DNA of 64,000 nt from BJHQ01 sp964654285 (GCA_964654285.1 CAZZJC010000009.1:65359-129358); one strand, 5' to 3'; shown: positions 34,895 to 44,913, counted from the first letter of the stretch. Translations and numbers: made by a program. Notes: generated by a model not told the origin, from the sequence alone.

Positions 34895-35703
34895 CGCGTC
34901 GTCCACGGGGCCTTGCCGCCGGCCCAGAGCTGGTTCAGCAGCTGGTATTCGCGCAGGGTGTCCATGCACTGCCAGAAGCCGTGGTGGACATAGGCCGCCA
35001 TGCCGCCGTCGCGCGTCGCGGCGCGCATCGGTTCCTGCTCCAGGACCAGGTTTTCATCATCCTTGAGGTAGCGCGTGACGAAATCGCGTTCGACCACCAT
35101 GTAGCCGCCGTTGATCAGTCCCGCCTCGGTCTGCGGCTTCTCATGGAAGCCGGTGACCGTGTCGCCATCCAGGTGCAGCTCGCCGAAGCGGCTGGCGGGA
35201 TGCACGGCGGTGACGGTGATGGTCTTGCCGGCGGCCTGGTGCCGGGCGCTGAGCGCCGCCAGATCGATGTCGGCCACCCCGTCCCCGTAGGTCAGGAAGA
35301 AGCGCCGGTCGTCCGGGCGCAGGTGGCGGGACGCGCGCGCGACGCGGCATCCGGTCATCGCCCGTTCACCGGTGTCGGCGAGCACCACCTCCCAGTCCTC
35401 CTCGGCATGGCTGCCGTGGTAGGTGACGCCGCCGTGCGGGCCCAGCTTCACGGTCAGGTCGCAGGCGTGCGAGCGGTAGTTCAGGAAGTAGTCGATGATC
35501 GTCTCGCGCTTGTACCCCAGGCAGAGGATGAAGCGCCGCACGCCGAAGGCCGCGTACGTCTTCATGATGTGCCAGAGGATCGGCTGGCTGCCGACCGGCA
35601 CCATCGGCTTGGGCAGCACCTCGCTGACATCGCGCAGGCGGGTGCCTTGGCCACCGCAGAGGATCATCGCGGGTGGAACGTCATCGCGGCGGTCGAGCGC
35701 CAT
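34888..35703 (-). CDS. rfbF: Glucose-1-phosphate cytidylyltransferase
   Basis: 271 residues. Forms CDP-glucose from CTP and glucose-1-phosphate. The nucleotidyltransferase loop is slightly unusual, MILCGGQGTRL (Cys-Gly-Gly-Gln in place of Ala-Gly-Gly-Xaa), followed by LPKPMVPVGSQPILWHIMK, LTYGDGVADID, INGGYMVVE and the family-specific GFWQCMDTLREYQLL. First gene of the operon, so its upstream region 35704-35864 should hold the operon promoter; none was clearly identified. A start at the Met 12 codons later (MILCGG) is possible. Confidence 0.9.
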   Translation of the reverse strand: MALDRRDDVPPAMILCGGQGTRLRDVSEVLPKPMVPVGSQPILWHIMKTYAAFGVRRFILCLGYKRETIIDYFLNYRSHACDLTVKLGPHGGVTYHGSHAEEDWEVVLADTGERAMTGCRVARASRHLRPDDRRFFLTYGDGVADIDLAALSARHQAAGKTITVTAVHPASRFGELHLDGDTVTGFHEKPQTEAGLINGGYMVVERDFVTRYLKDDENLVLEQEPMRAATRDGGMAAYVHHGFWQCMDTLREYQLLNQLWAGGKAPWTTRW

Positions 35704-35864
35704 GCAGCCTCCTGTGGCGCGGCATCCTGGGGGAATCGCTGCGGGGGGAAAGAGGGGATGGGACCGTGAATCGGACCGGGCGGGACACCTGCGGCATCGA
35801 CGGCTCGCCGGGGTCTTGTGGCCCGACCGGTCCAGGTAGCGTGCGGCCGAACCACGGAGCAGGC

Positions 35865-36872
35865 ATGGAACTCAAGCGTTACGCCCAGAACCCCATCGTC
35901 TGGCCCGGCGGGCAGTGGTGGCGCCGCATCGCCACCTTCAATCCTGGCGTGATCATCGACGACGACGGCACCTTCTACATGATCGAACGGGCAGTGGCGA
36001 GCCTGGCGCCGCTCTACAGTCATTTCGGTCTGCTGCGCAGCCGCGACGGCTTCCACTTCGAGCACGTCGTGCAGGAACCGGTGATGAGCGCGGCCGATTT
36101 CGGCACCCCGCGCGGCACGGTCGAGGATCCGCGCATGGTGAAGATCGGCGGGGTCTTCTACATGACCTACGTCCACCGCAATTACGCCTCGTCCTGCTTC
36201 CCCAACGGACGTGGGATCCCGAACTACCACAACCCGCCCGACCTGCCGCCCGGCGAGGAGAACAACTACCGGTCCGGCATCGCCACCTCGACCGACCTGA
36301 TCCGCTGGACGGACCTGGGCCGGGTGACGCCGCCCGATGTCGACGACCGCGACTGCATCCTCTTCCCCGAGAAGATCGGCGGCCGTTTCGCCATGCTGCG
36401 CCGGCCGCAGCGCTATTCCGGCCCGCAATTCGGCGGCGTCGCCAAGCCCAGCATCTGGATCTCGTACAGCGACGACCTGAAGACCTGGGATGAGCCGAAG
36501 CTGGTCGCGACCGTCGAGCAGGAATGGGAAGGCGTGAAGGTCGGCGCGGGCGCCACGCCGCTCCGCACCGAGGCCGGCTGGCTGCTCATCTACCATGGCG
36601 TCGACACCAGGGCCAACTACCGCACCGGCATGATGCTCCTCGATCTGAAGGATCCGTCGAAGATCGTCGCGCGCAGCCCCCATCCGATCTTCGCCCCTGA
36701 GGCCTACTACGAAAAGGTCGGCCTGATCATCCCCAACGTGGTGTTCCCCTCGGCCAATGTCGTGCATCAGGGCATCGTGTACGTCTATTACGGCGCCTGC
36801 GATTCCTGCATCGCGGTGGCGACCTGCCCGCTCAGCGAGATGCTGGCCGAGGTCCTGAAATACCGGCGGTGA
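35865..36872 (+). CDS. Glycoside phosphorylase/hydrolase family GH130
   Basis: 335 residues from ATG 35865. Five-bladed beta-propeller features of GH130: RYAQNPIVWPGG, ATFNPGVIIDDDGTFYMIERA, TVEDPRMVKIGGVFYMTYV (the general-acid Asp lies in this segment), VKVGAGATPLRTEAGWLLIYHGVD, and YYGACDSCIAVA. Members act on beta-mannosides, mostly by phosphorolysis. No signal peptide, so cytoplasmic. Divergent from the polysaccharide operon. Whether it phosphorolyses or hydrolyses, and on which mannoside, cannot be told. Confidence 0.85.
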   Translation: MELKRYAQNPIVWPGGQWWRRIATFNPGVIIDDDGTFYMIERAVASLAPLYSHFGLLRSRDGFHFEHVVQEPVMSAADFGTPRGTVEDPRMVKIGGVFYMTYVHRNYASSCFPNGRGIPNYHNPPDLPPGEENNYRSGIATSTDLIRWTDLGRVTPPDVDDRDCILFPEKIGGRFAMLRRPQRYSGPQFGGVAKPSIWISYSDDLKTWDEPKLVATVEQEWEGVKVGAGATPLRTEAGWLLIYHGVDTRANYRTGMMLLDLKDPSKIVARSPHPIFAPEAYYEKVGLIIPNVVFPSANVVHQGIVYVYYGACDSCIAVATCPLSEMLAEVLKYRR

Positions 36873-37173
36873 ACCCGCCTGGGAGCGCGCCGCTCTGCGG
36901 CGCATTCAGCTCTGGCCATTCGGTTCCAACCCCACGGAAACCCTGGTAAGACGCTTCTCGCCATTCCCCGGGTTGAAACCGGTTGGAATCCCAGGTTAAA
37001 TCTCCGCTCCAGTCGTCCCTACGGGACTGTTCTCGCCACGCTCGCCATTCACGGGGTTTCAACCCCGGGAAGAGAGAACCGGTCCCGAGCGGGTCTCTTG
37101 CGGCAAGCGCAGCCGGGATAGCGTCGGCGGCAATCCCCCATCGCTGCCGGTTGCCACCCCGCCTGAGGTCCAC
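36873..37173. other. 301-bp intergenic region with short repeated motifs
   Basis: No gene seen. It contains a third, diverged hairpin-repeat relative (36878-36903); three GCCATTC boxes at 36915, 36960 and 37044, each followed by a C/G-rich GGTT/AACC palindrome; and a perfect GGGGTT-TC-AACCCC at 37053-37066. It precedes the alpha-2-macroglobulin gene. Confidence 0.5.
36878..36903 (+). repeat. Dispersed hairpin repeat, diverged copy 3
   Basis: CCTGGGAGCGC plus a 7-bp stem GCGCCGC-TCT-GCGGCGC. It keeps the box and TCT triloop of copy 2 but with a different, compensated stem sequence. It lies just after the GH130 stop. Confidence 0.5.
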
Positions 37174-40100
37174 ATGCGCTTCTGGATCGCCCTGGTCGTC
37201 ATTTCCTGCGTCAATCTGGTCGGCTGGATGGTCGACTGGCGAAGCGTGCTCAACCGCGAGCCATCGCTTCAGGTCGCGCCGGCGAACTTCGCCTATGACG
37301 GCGTGGTGCCGGTCGGTCGGGTGCAGACGGGATCGGGGCTGATGGTTGGCGAACCTGGCGGCACCGAACTGCGCCTGCGCTTCGACCGGGCCATGGACAC
37401 CGCTGGTCCGCTGCCTGCTGCGGCTTTTGCGCCGGCACTCGCCGGGTCGTGGCGTTGGGATGCGGACCGCACTCTGGTGTTCACCGCTGCGGCGCCGCTC
37501 GCACCGGCGACGCGCTACACCTGCACTTTCTCCCGCGATGCGGTGCGCGCCCAGGATGGCACGCGGCTGCCGGCGGCGGTGGCGATGCGATTCCATACGC
37601 CGGCCCTGACGTTGCTTGGCTGCCGCGCCGTCGACCTGGGCGACGACGGCAGCCAAGTGCTGGAGTTCCGCTTCAACCATCCCGTCGTCGCGGATGCGTT
37701 GGTGCGCGCGGTGCAACTCAAGCATCCTGACGGTTCCGCAATCCCGCTGAAGGTCGAGGGCGACACCCAAGCGGACACCGTGCGGCTGCGCACGGCACCG
37801 TTGCCGCGCCAGGTCAAACTCGAAGTCGGCGTGCATCTGCCCAAGGGCTTCGCCAGCCCGGTCGGGCCGCTCGGGTTGGAATCCGACCTGAATCAACCCA
37901 TTACGCTCTGGGATGAGGTCCGCTGCACCCAGGCGGAGTTCGTCACCGGGCACAGCCATCAACCGGTACTACGCTTGGAGTTCAACCGGGCCTTGCGCAG
38001 CGACGTGGTCACGGCGGCGGTGAAGACCGACCCGCCGATCGCCCTGACGCTTGGCCGGGTCGAAGGAGGCAGCGGATCCGCAGATGGAAGCTGCTTCGAA
38101 TTCCACGGCGAATTCAAGGCTGGGATCCGCTATGGCGTGGTCATCGCGCCGGTGACGGGTGCGGACGGTGCGCGCCAGCCCAAACGCGAAACCCTGGCGG
38201 CGATCGCGCCCGATCTGAATCCGCAGGTGTGGTTCGTCCACGACGGCGGCCACCTTGGTTCCCAGGGCAATCGCAGCATTGCGGCAAAGGTGCAGAACCT
38301 CGCCAAGGTGCGGTTGCGCATCCACCGTCTGTATGACAGCAACCTCGTCGCCTGGCGTACTGGCCAGCGCGATGTTCCGCGCCTGGGGCAACCGCTCGTC
38401 GATCGCTTCCTGGCGGTGCCGGGCACGGTGAACACGGTCCATGATCTGGTGTTGCGCCTCGACGACCTGCTGCCGATCGGAGCTGCGGCCGACGGGGTCT
38501 ATCAGCTCGATCTCGACGCCGAACGTCGTGATGCCCTGGTGCCGCTGCACCAGTACGCCTACCTCAGCAGCAGCACCCGCGTCGTGTCGTTGAGCGACCT
38601 CGCGCTGTCCGCCCGCCTGGGCAAGGATGAGGCCATCGCCTGGGTCACCAGCCTGGCCACCGGCGCGCCGCAACGACGGGTGAAAGTGCGGTTGTTCAGC
38701 GGCAAGCAGCAGGAACTGGGCGGGCGCGGTCCGGCCTCGGCGCTCATTGAACGCTGGTCGGGAACCACCGGCGACGATGGGCTGGTGCGTTTCGGCGATC
38801 TGCGTCTGGATGCGACCGATACCCCGGCGGTGCTGATCGCCAGCCGGATGCCGGAGTCGATGGCGGACGATGAACACGCCCGCAACCACGGCCTGACCTG
38901 GCTCGACCTGCACCAGAGTGGCCTGCGCGATCCACTCGCCGACACCGGCGGCCGGCCCTGGAATGTGCATGAGGCCTTCGTCCATCCCGATCGCGGTCTG
39001 ATCCGGCCCGGCGAGACCGTCCACCTGCGCGCCATCGTGCGCGCCGCCGATGGCGCCGTACCGCCGGCATTTCCGGTGCGCTGGACGGCCTACCGGCCAG
39101 ATGGACGGGTGTACACCACCTACGATCGCAAACTGGATGCGGATGGCTGTGCCGGTTGGGATCCGGCCCTGCCCGACACCGCCATGACCGGTCGCTGGCG
39201 CTTCACCATCGGGATCCCCGGCGGGTTGGAACTCGGCAGCGATGCGATCCAGGTCGAGGACTTCATCCCGGAGCGTCTGCGCGTCGCGCTGCACCTGCCG
39301 GGATCGGCGTATGCGAAGGAACGAACCGACGCCGTGGCCGAACCGCGCTTGGCGGCTGGGGCCTTGACCTTCACCGTCCAGGGCGACTGGCTGTTCGGGG
39401 CTGCGGGCGAAGGATTGCAGTCATCCTTGGCGTTGCGTGTCGATCCCCTGTATTTCCATCACGCGGATTGGAATGAGTGGTGGACGGCTGACGCCGCCGA
39501 CGTGGTGAAGGAGGTCGGTTTGTCGTCCAGCGCATCCGGCGACCGCCTGGCTGATCCGCTGGGTCAGAAGCTCGATGCCAAAGGATCAGCGCAGTACCAG
39601 GTTGATCTCGCGCAGCGGTTGCAGCGGGACGTCACCACCGCGCGGCCCTGGCGGTTGTCTGCCACCGCCGGAGTGAGCGAAGCCGGTGGGCGCACGGTCA
39701 GCGCCAGCCGCAGTGCGATCATCGATCCGGTGCCGCACTACCTGGTGGTGAAGCCCGGCCCTGCGAGCGCCGGGGCCGTCTGCACGGTCGACCTGCGCCT
39801 GATCAAGCCCGATGGCATCCTGGCCACCGCCGAGGCAGCAGCCGAAGTGCGTTGCTGGCGTTCGCGTTGGGAAACCACGGTCACGCACGAAAACGGAGCC
39901 TATCGCTATACCTCTGCCCGGGTGCTGGAACCGGTCGGCGGAAGCATCCCGGTCCGGTTGGTCGCCGGTTCCGGCCAGGTCCAGATCGCGATCCCGGCCG
40001 GCGGCAGCTTCGTGGTGCTGGCGCACATCCCCGGTTCGAAATTGGCGGTGTCGGGGCAGTTGTTCGCCCAGGCACCGGGCAGCGACTGGCAGGACAGCAT

Positions 40101-42849
40101 CGCCCGGGAACGTCCCGAGCACGCCGAGGTCGCCCTCGCGTCCGGCACGGAAACCGTGGGGAAGCAGGCCTTCGCCCGCGTCGGCAGCCCGATCGCGCTC
40201 GACCTGCGCAGTCCCTTCGCGGGAACCCTGCTGATCACGGTCGAGGGCGAGCGCGTGCATCAGACCCGGGTGCAGACCCTGACGGCGCCCGCAACCCGGA
40301 TCGAACTTGTGCCTGACGCAACGTGGGGCGGAACTGCCTATGTCACCGCCACCATCGTGCGCGCGGTGCAGCCGGATCAGCCCTGGCGCGTGCATCGCGC
40401 TTTCGGCGTATGCCCGGTGCGGATACGCCAATCCGATCGGGCCGCGACTGTGGCGCTGAACCTTCCGGCCGAGGTCCGGCCCGGCGCGGAGTTCGCCTGC
40501 GCCGCGCTGGTTGCTGATGCGTCCGGCAAGCCGCTGGCGGATGCTGCGGTGACCATCGCCGCCGTGGATGAAGGCATCCTGCGTCCGTGTGCCTTCCGCG
40601 CCCCGGATCCCTTCGCCTTCTTCACCGCCAAGCGGTCGCACGCGGTTTCCGCCTACGATGCCTATGCGGATCTGCTGCCCGAGGTTCCCCGCGCCGGCAC
40701 GGCGACCATCGGTGGCGATGGCGACCTGGCCGAGGGCATGGACCGCCACAGCGCGCCGGTGTCCGTGCGCCGGGTGGTACCGGTGGCGCTGTGGTCGGGC
40801 GTGGTGCGCAGTGGGGCGGACGGCCTCGCGCGGGCCACCTTCACCGTGCCGGAATCCTTCGCCGGATCGTTGCGGGTGATGGTGGTCGCGGTGCACGGCG
40901 CACGATCAGGGGCGGCGGCGCAACCATTGCCGGTACGTTCGCCGGTGCTGGTCCAGGCGAGCCTGCCGCGTTTTCTCGCGCCGAGTGACCGCTGCCACGT
41001 GCCGGTGACGGTGTTCAACCAGGGTGAGGCCGGCACCGCCATTGTCGAATCCAGCATCGATGGCGTCGGTACGATCTCCCCGGCGCGACAGGAAATTTCA
41101 ATAGCAGCGCGCGGTTCGGCGGTGGTGTGGGTCGACCTGGATGCAGGGTCGGCGCCCGGCCGCCTGGGATTCAGCGTGACCGCCAGCATCGGCAACGAAC
41201 GCCATCGCGAACGCACCGACCTGCCGGTGCGCCCGGCCGCCGGCGTCGTGACCGTGGGCGGGGCGGAACTGGTCGAACCTGGCCGGCCGTTGACGCTGAA
41301 TCCGGCGACGCGGTTCCTGGCGGGTGGCTTCCACGAAGCTGACCTCCGTGTCGATCCGTTGCCGGCCCTGGGCATCCCGCAGGGCATCGACCGGCTGGTG
41401 CGTTATCCGTATGGCTGCGCCGAACAGACCATCAGCACCTGCCTGGGATTGATCTCCGCACCTGCCTTCTTGCCGGCATCGTGGCAGGACGGCGGCCGCG
41501 CCGCGGTCGCCGAACGCCTTGCCTCCGGCTTTGCCCGCCTGGAGGGCATGGCGACCCACGATGGCGGTCTGGGAATGTGGCCGGGCGAGCGCATGGCCTG
41601 GCCGTGGGCGTCGGTGCTGGGCGCGCATCTCTGCCACGAAACCAAAGTCGCTGGATTCCCGGTGCCGGAGCACCTGCGCGAGCATCTGTTGCGCTATTGC
41701 CGCAACCTGCTGCGCCGCACCGACGCCGACCTGCTGGCCACCCGCTGCTATGCCGCGCACATCCTGGCGCTGCATGGCGAACCGCAGCCGGCGGTACTCG
41801 ATCGTCTGGCCTTGGAGGCGAAGGCACAAAAAAACCCTCCGCCCGAATGCACCCTGCACCTCGCCCTGGCCTGGCAGGCGATCGGCAACCGGGCGCGGGC
41901 GGCCACATTGCTGCCGACCACCTTCGGTGTGCGCGCCGGCCGCGCCGATGGCGGCGACTGCGGCAGTCCGGTACGCGACCGTGCTTTGGCAGTGCTCGCG
42001 CTGCTTGCGATCGACCAGCAGCGTCCGGACCAGCATCGCCTCGCGCGCGAACTCGATCAGCCGGATCAGTGGCTGAACACCCAGGACCTGGTCTGGGCCG
42101 TGCTCGCGCTTGGCCGCTACCGCGCGGCGATCGTCCCGGTGCCGTTCACCAGCGTCGGCCTGACCGGTGCAGATGGCAACATCCTGGGAAGCGGCACGGC
42201 GACGGGTCTGCGCTGGCATGGCGCGACGCTGCCGGCCGGGGCGCAGGTGCGCGTCGATGGTCCGACCGGCGCGCGCGGCTACCTGGCCTGGACCGCGTCG
42301 GGCATCCCGCTCGAACCGCCGAAACCGTGCACCGAGGGCCTGAGCATCGCCCGCCAATGGTCGAAACGCCCGGATCGCATCCGCTCGGGCGAACTGGTCG
42401 AGATCCGCCTGGAGATCCGTTCCGTCGGCGGCCTGGCCCGGCGCAATCTGGTGGTCGAGGATCTGCTGCCCGCCGGCTGCGAGATCGAGAACCCCCGCCT
42501 GGGCACGAGTGCGGCGCAGTCCGCCCAGGAGGATCAGCCGACCGAAGCAGAGGAGCAACCGGAGGCGGTCGAATCCGAGGACGTGTTCAAACCTGCGCCA
42601 CCGCCGGTGACCGTGAAGAGATTGAGCGCGTGGGCCGAGTCTTCCGCGCGCCGGGTCGAGATCCGCGACGACCGCATCGTGATCATGGGCGATCTGCCGG
42701 CCGGCAACCACGCACTGATCCATACCTACCTGGTGCGCGCGGTCGGCATCGGCCGTTTCGTCCTGCCACCCGCAACGGCGGAGAGCATGTACGACCGCAC
42801 CGTCCGCGCGGTGTCGGCCAGCGGTACGGTCGAGATCACCGCTCGGTGA
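37174..42849 (+). CDS. Bacterial alpha-2-macroglobulin (YfhM-like)
   Basis: 1891 residues. Traps host or rival proteases in the periplasm by a thioester-linked cage. The N-terminus is either a lipoprotein signal (VISC, Cys12) or a membrane anchor, as the residues after Cys stay hydrophobic. MG-type beta domains run to about 1110, with AAVDEGILRP (about 1129-1139) opening the A2M domain. The thioester motif reads YGCAEQT (Cys1415, Gln1418), a C-x-E-Q form, followed by the alpha-alpha toroid (about 1400-1640) and a C-terminal receptor-like domain. It is longer than E. coli YfhM (about 1650). The stop overlaps the pbpC start (GTGA), the classical A2M-PBP1C pairing. Confidence 0.88.
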   Translation: MRFWIALVVISCVNLVGWMVDWRSVLNREPSLQVAPANFAYDGVVPVGRVQTGSGLMVGEPGGTELRLRFDRAMDTAGPLPAAAFAPALAGSWRWDADRTLVFTAAAPLAPATRYTCTFSRDAVRAQDGTRLPAAVAMRFHTPALTLLGCRAVDLGDDGSQVLEFRFNHPVVADALVRAVQLKHPDGSAIPLKVEGDTQADTVRLRTAPLPRQVKLEVGVHLPKGFASPVGPLGLESDLNQPITLWDEVRCTQAEFVTGHSHQPVLRLEFNRALRSDVVTAAVKTDPPIALTLGRVEGGSGSADGSCFEFHGEFKAGIRYGVVIAPVTGADGARQPKRETLAAIAPDLNPQVWFVHDGGHLGSQGNRSIAAKVQNLAKVRLRIHRLYDSNLVAWRTGQRDVPRLGQPLVDRFLAVPGTVNTVHDLVLRLDDLLPIGAAADGVYQLDLDAERRDALVPLHQYAYLSSSTRVVSLSDLALSARLGKDEAIAWVTSLATGAPQRRVKVRLFSGKQQELGGRGPASALIERWSGTTGDDGLVRFGDLRLDATDTPAVLIASRMPESMADDEHARNHGLTWLDLHQSGLRDPLADTGGRPWNVHEAFVHPDRGLIRPGETVHLRAIVRAADGAVPPAFPVRWTAYRPDGRVYTTYDRKLDADGCAGWDPALPDTAMTGRWRFTIGIPGGLELGSDAIQVEDFIPERLRVALHLPGSAYAKERTDAVAEPRLAAGALTFTVQGDWLFGAAGEGLQSSLALRVDPLYFHHADWNEWWTADAADVVKEVGLSSSASGDRLADPLGQKLDAKGSAQYQVDLAQRLQRDVTTARPWRLSATAGVSEAGGRTVSASRSAIIDPVPHYLVVKPGPASAGAVCTVDLRLIKPDGILATAEAAAEVRCWRSRWETTVTHENGAYRYTSARVLEPVGGSIPVRLVAGSGQVQIAIPAGGSFVVLAHIPGSKLAVSGQLFAQAPGSDWQDSIARERPEHAEVALASGTETVGKQAFARVGSPIALDLRSPFAGTLLITVEGERVHQTRVQTLTAPATRIELVPDATWGGTAYVTATIVRAVQPDQPWRVHRAFGVCPVRIRQSDRAATVALNLPAEVRPGAEFACAALVADASGKPLADAAVTIAAVDEGILRPCAFRAPDPFAFFTAKRSHAVSAYDAYADLLPEVPRAGTATIGGDGDLAEGMDRHSAPVSVRRVVPVALWSGVVRSGADGLARATFTVPESFAGSLRVMVVAVHGARSGAAAQPLPVRSPVLVQASLPRFLAPSDRCHVPVTVFNQGEAGTAIVESSIDGVGTISPARQEISIAARGSAVVWVDLDAGSAPGRLGFSVTASIGNERHRERTDLPVRPAAGVVTVGGAELVEPGRPLTLNPATRFLAGGFHEADLRVDPLPALGIPQGIDRLVRYPYGCAEQTISTCLGLISAPAFLPASWQDGGRAAVAERLASGFARLEGMATHDGGLGMWPGERMAWPWASVLGAHLCHETKVAGFPVPEHLREHLLRYCRNLLRRTDADLLATRCYAAHILALHGEPQPAVLDRLALEAKAQKNPPPECTLHLALAWQAIGNRARAATLLPTTFGVRAGRADGGDCGSPVRDRALAVLALLAIDQQRPDQHRLARELDQPDQWLNTQDLVWAVLALGRYRAAIVPVPFTSVGLTGADGNILGSGTATGLRWHGATLPAGAQVRVDGPTGARGYLAWTASGIPLEPPKPCTEGLSIARQWSKRPDRIRSGELVEIRLEIRSVGGLARRNLVVEDLLPAGCEIENPRLGTSAAQSAQEDQPTEAEEQPEAVESEDVFKPAPPPVTVKRLSAWAESSARRVEIRDDRIVIMGDLPAGNHALIHTYLVRAVGIGRFVLPPATAESMYDRTVRAVSASGTVEITAR

Positions 42850-44861
42850 GGCTGGTCGTGGAGAAATCCGTTCGTCGATCTCGTCGCTGGCCGCGACGCA
42901 TTCTGGCGGTGGTCATCCTCGGCATGGCATTGGCGCTGCTGACCATCGTCGGCATCGAAGGTGCGGCGCGCTGCTTGCCGTATCCCGCCGAGCAGCGCGC
43001 CCTGCCGCCGCCGGCGCGCACCGCACTCGATCGCCACGGTGCCGTCCTGGCCGAAATCGCCAGCGTGCGCGGCGAATGGCGCCGTCCGCTCGAACCGGCT
43101 GCGGTCCATCTCAGGCTGACCCAGGCGGTGGTCGCGGTCGAGGACCGGCGTTTCCGTGCCCATGCCGGCGTCGACTGGCAGGGGGTCGCAGCGGCGGTGG
43201 TCAGCAACCTGACCCCGATCGGATTACGGCGTGGCGGCAGCACCATCACGATGCAGGTCGAACGTCTGCGCGCCGCCCAGGCCGACGCGGCCCGGCCGCG
43301 TACCCTGTGGACCAAGCTGGTCGAGTCGGTGCGCGCGCGGCAGATCGAACGGGAATCGAGCAAGGACGCGATCCTGCATGAGTGGCTCGAACGGGCGCCG
43401 TTCGGGGCGAACCTGGTCGGGGCCGGCGCCGCCAGCCGGCACTGGTTCGGGGTGGATTGCCGCGATCTCAGTCTGGCCCAGGCGGCACTGCTCGCGGGCT
43501 TGCCGCAGAATCCCGAACGCCTGCGTCCCGACCGCCATCCCGGACGGGCGCTGGCCCGGCGCGATCTGGTGCTCGCGCTCATGCGTCAGCAGGGGTGTAT
43601 CGACGCCGCCACCTGTGCCGCCGCCCAGGCCGAACCGCTGGGATTGCGGATCCCGGTCCCTTCGTGGGTGGTCATCACCCTGGATCCGATCCCGGCCGGC
43701 CTGGCTGAAATGCGGACGACGCGCGATGCCGCGATGCAGGTCGCGGCCGAGGCAGCGCTCGAACGCGCATGTTCCGCCCCGGGCGTCGTCCGGCTTGCGG
43801 GCGCGCTGGTCGTCGTCGATTGGACGAGCGGCGAGCTGCGCGCGGCGGCGTCGGTTGGTGCTGGCTGGAATGATCTCAGCCGGTCGAAGCGGTCGCCTGG
43901 CTCCGCGCTCAAACCGTTCATCTACGCCGCCGCTTTCGCGGATGGCCTGTGCCAGCCCGGCAGTCTGCTCGACGACGCCGCGCTGGGTTGGTCCGGCTGG
44001 AAGCCGATGAACATCGATCACGCCTGGCGCGGTCGGATGACGGCGGCCGAGGCGTTGGCCGCCAGTCGCAACCTGCCCGCGCTCGACCTGCTGCGCCGCA
44101 CCGGGGTCGGACGCTGTGGCGAATATCTGGAATCCAGCGGCATTCCTGGCGCTGGCGCCGCAGCAGAGCGGGCTGGACTGGCCCTCGCGGTGGGCGGCAT
44201 CGAGGTTTCCCCGCGCGACCTCGCACGCGCCTACTCCCACCTGGCCCGCTCCGCTGCTTTTGCCAACGCGAACACAGATGCGCAGGGGCGTGACGGTGTC
44301 GCCGCGCGCGGCGTGCTGGCAGCCTTGGCAGTCGCTGATCGCACGGCCGCCATCGATCCCGCTGCGGCGAAGGCCGGCATCGCCTGGAAGACCGGCACCA
44401 GCAGCGGCCAGCGCGACGCGTGGTGCGCAGCGGTCGGCGGCCGGTTGGCGGCTGTGCTCTGGCTGGGCACGGTCAGCGGCCCCGGCGCGCCGACGCTCAG
44501 TGGTCTGGATGCGACCGCTCCGGAATGCCTGGCACTTCTTGCCGGCCTCGATCCAGGGCCGGCCATCTGGCAGCAGGAGATCCGCGTCGCCGATCCGCTG
44601 CCGCCTGCGCCGGTGCGACTCGCCATCACCTCTCCAGCCGCTGGCGCAGAGATCCTGGGCGAAGTCGAGGGCGGCCCGGCGCGGATCCGCCTGACCTGCA
44701 CCGGCGCCCAAGGACGGGTCTGGTGGTTCGCTGGGGAACAGTGCCTGGGGCCTGGGGATGACACCGGTAGCCGTTGGTGGCAACCCGCCCCGGGTCGGCA
44801 TCAGGTGCGCGCCGTCGACGCCGGCGGGCGCAGCGCGGCGGTGGTGATCCGGGCTCAGTAG
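42846..44861 (+). CDS. pbpC: Penicillin-binding protein 1C
   Basis: 671 residues from a GTG overlapping the A2M stop (GTGA). One membrane segment (about 18-38). GT51 transglycosylase: VAVEDRRFRAHAGVDW, GGSTITMQ, and KDAILHEWLERAPFG, where the usual YLN is replaced by WLE. Transpeptidase: S353-x-x-K (SALK), SRN, KTGTSSGQRDAW. A C-terminal BiPBP_C beta domain (about 585-668, RLAITSPAAGAEILG) is specific to PBP1C. Builds peptidoglycan, and with A2M is thought to repair wall after breach. Reading upstream of 42846 in this frame shadows A2M. Confidence 0.93.
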   Translation: MRLVVEKSVRRSRRWPRRILAVVILGMALALLTIVGIEGAARCLPYPAEQRALPPPARTALDRHGAVLAEIASVRGEWRRPLEPAAVHLRLTQAVVAVEDRRFRAHAGVDWQGVAAAVVSNLTPIGLRRGGSTITMQVERLRAAQADAARPRTLWTKLVESVRARQIERESSKDAILHEWLERAPFGANLVGAGAASRHWFGVDCRDLSLAQAALLAGLPQNPERLRPDRHPGRALARRDLVLALMRQQGCIDAATCAAAQAEPLGLRIPVPSWVVITLDPIPAGLAEMRTTRDAAMQVAAEAALERACSAPGVVRLAGALVVVDWTSGELRAAASVGAGWNDLSRSKRSPGSALKPFIYAAAFADGLCQPGSLLDDAALGWSGWKPMNIDHAWRGRMTAAEALAASRNLPALDLLRRTGVGRCGEYLESSGIPGAGAAAERAGLALAVGGIEVSPRDLARAYSHLARSAAFANANTDAQGRDGVAARGVLAALAVADRTAAIDPAAAKAGIAWKTGTSSGQRDAWCAAVGGRLAAVLWLGTVSGPGAPTLSGLDATAPECLALLAGLDPGPAIWQQEIRVADPLPPAPVRLAITSPAAGAEILGEVEGGPARIRLTCTGAQGRVWWFAGEQCLGPGDDTGSRWWQPAPGRHQVRAVDAGGRSAAVVIRAQ

Positions 44862-44913
44862 GTCGCAGGCGACGGGGCTTGGCGAACCGGGATCTGGGGA
44901 CGATCATCCCGCC

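Noticed and set aside
31813..35703. Simple dTDP-rhamnose operon
   Set aside because: rmlA and rmlB are absent and the partner genes are CDP-glucose specific (rfbF, rfbG, rfbH).
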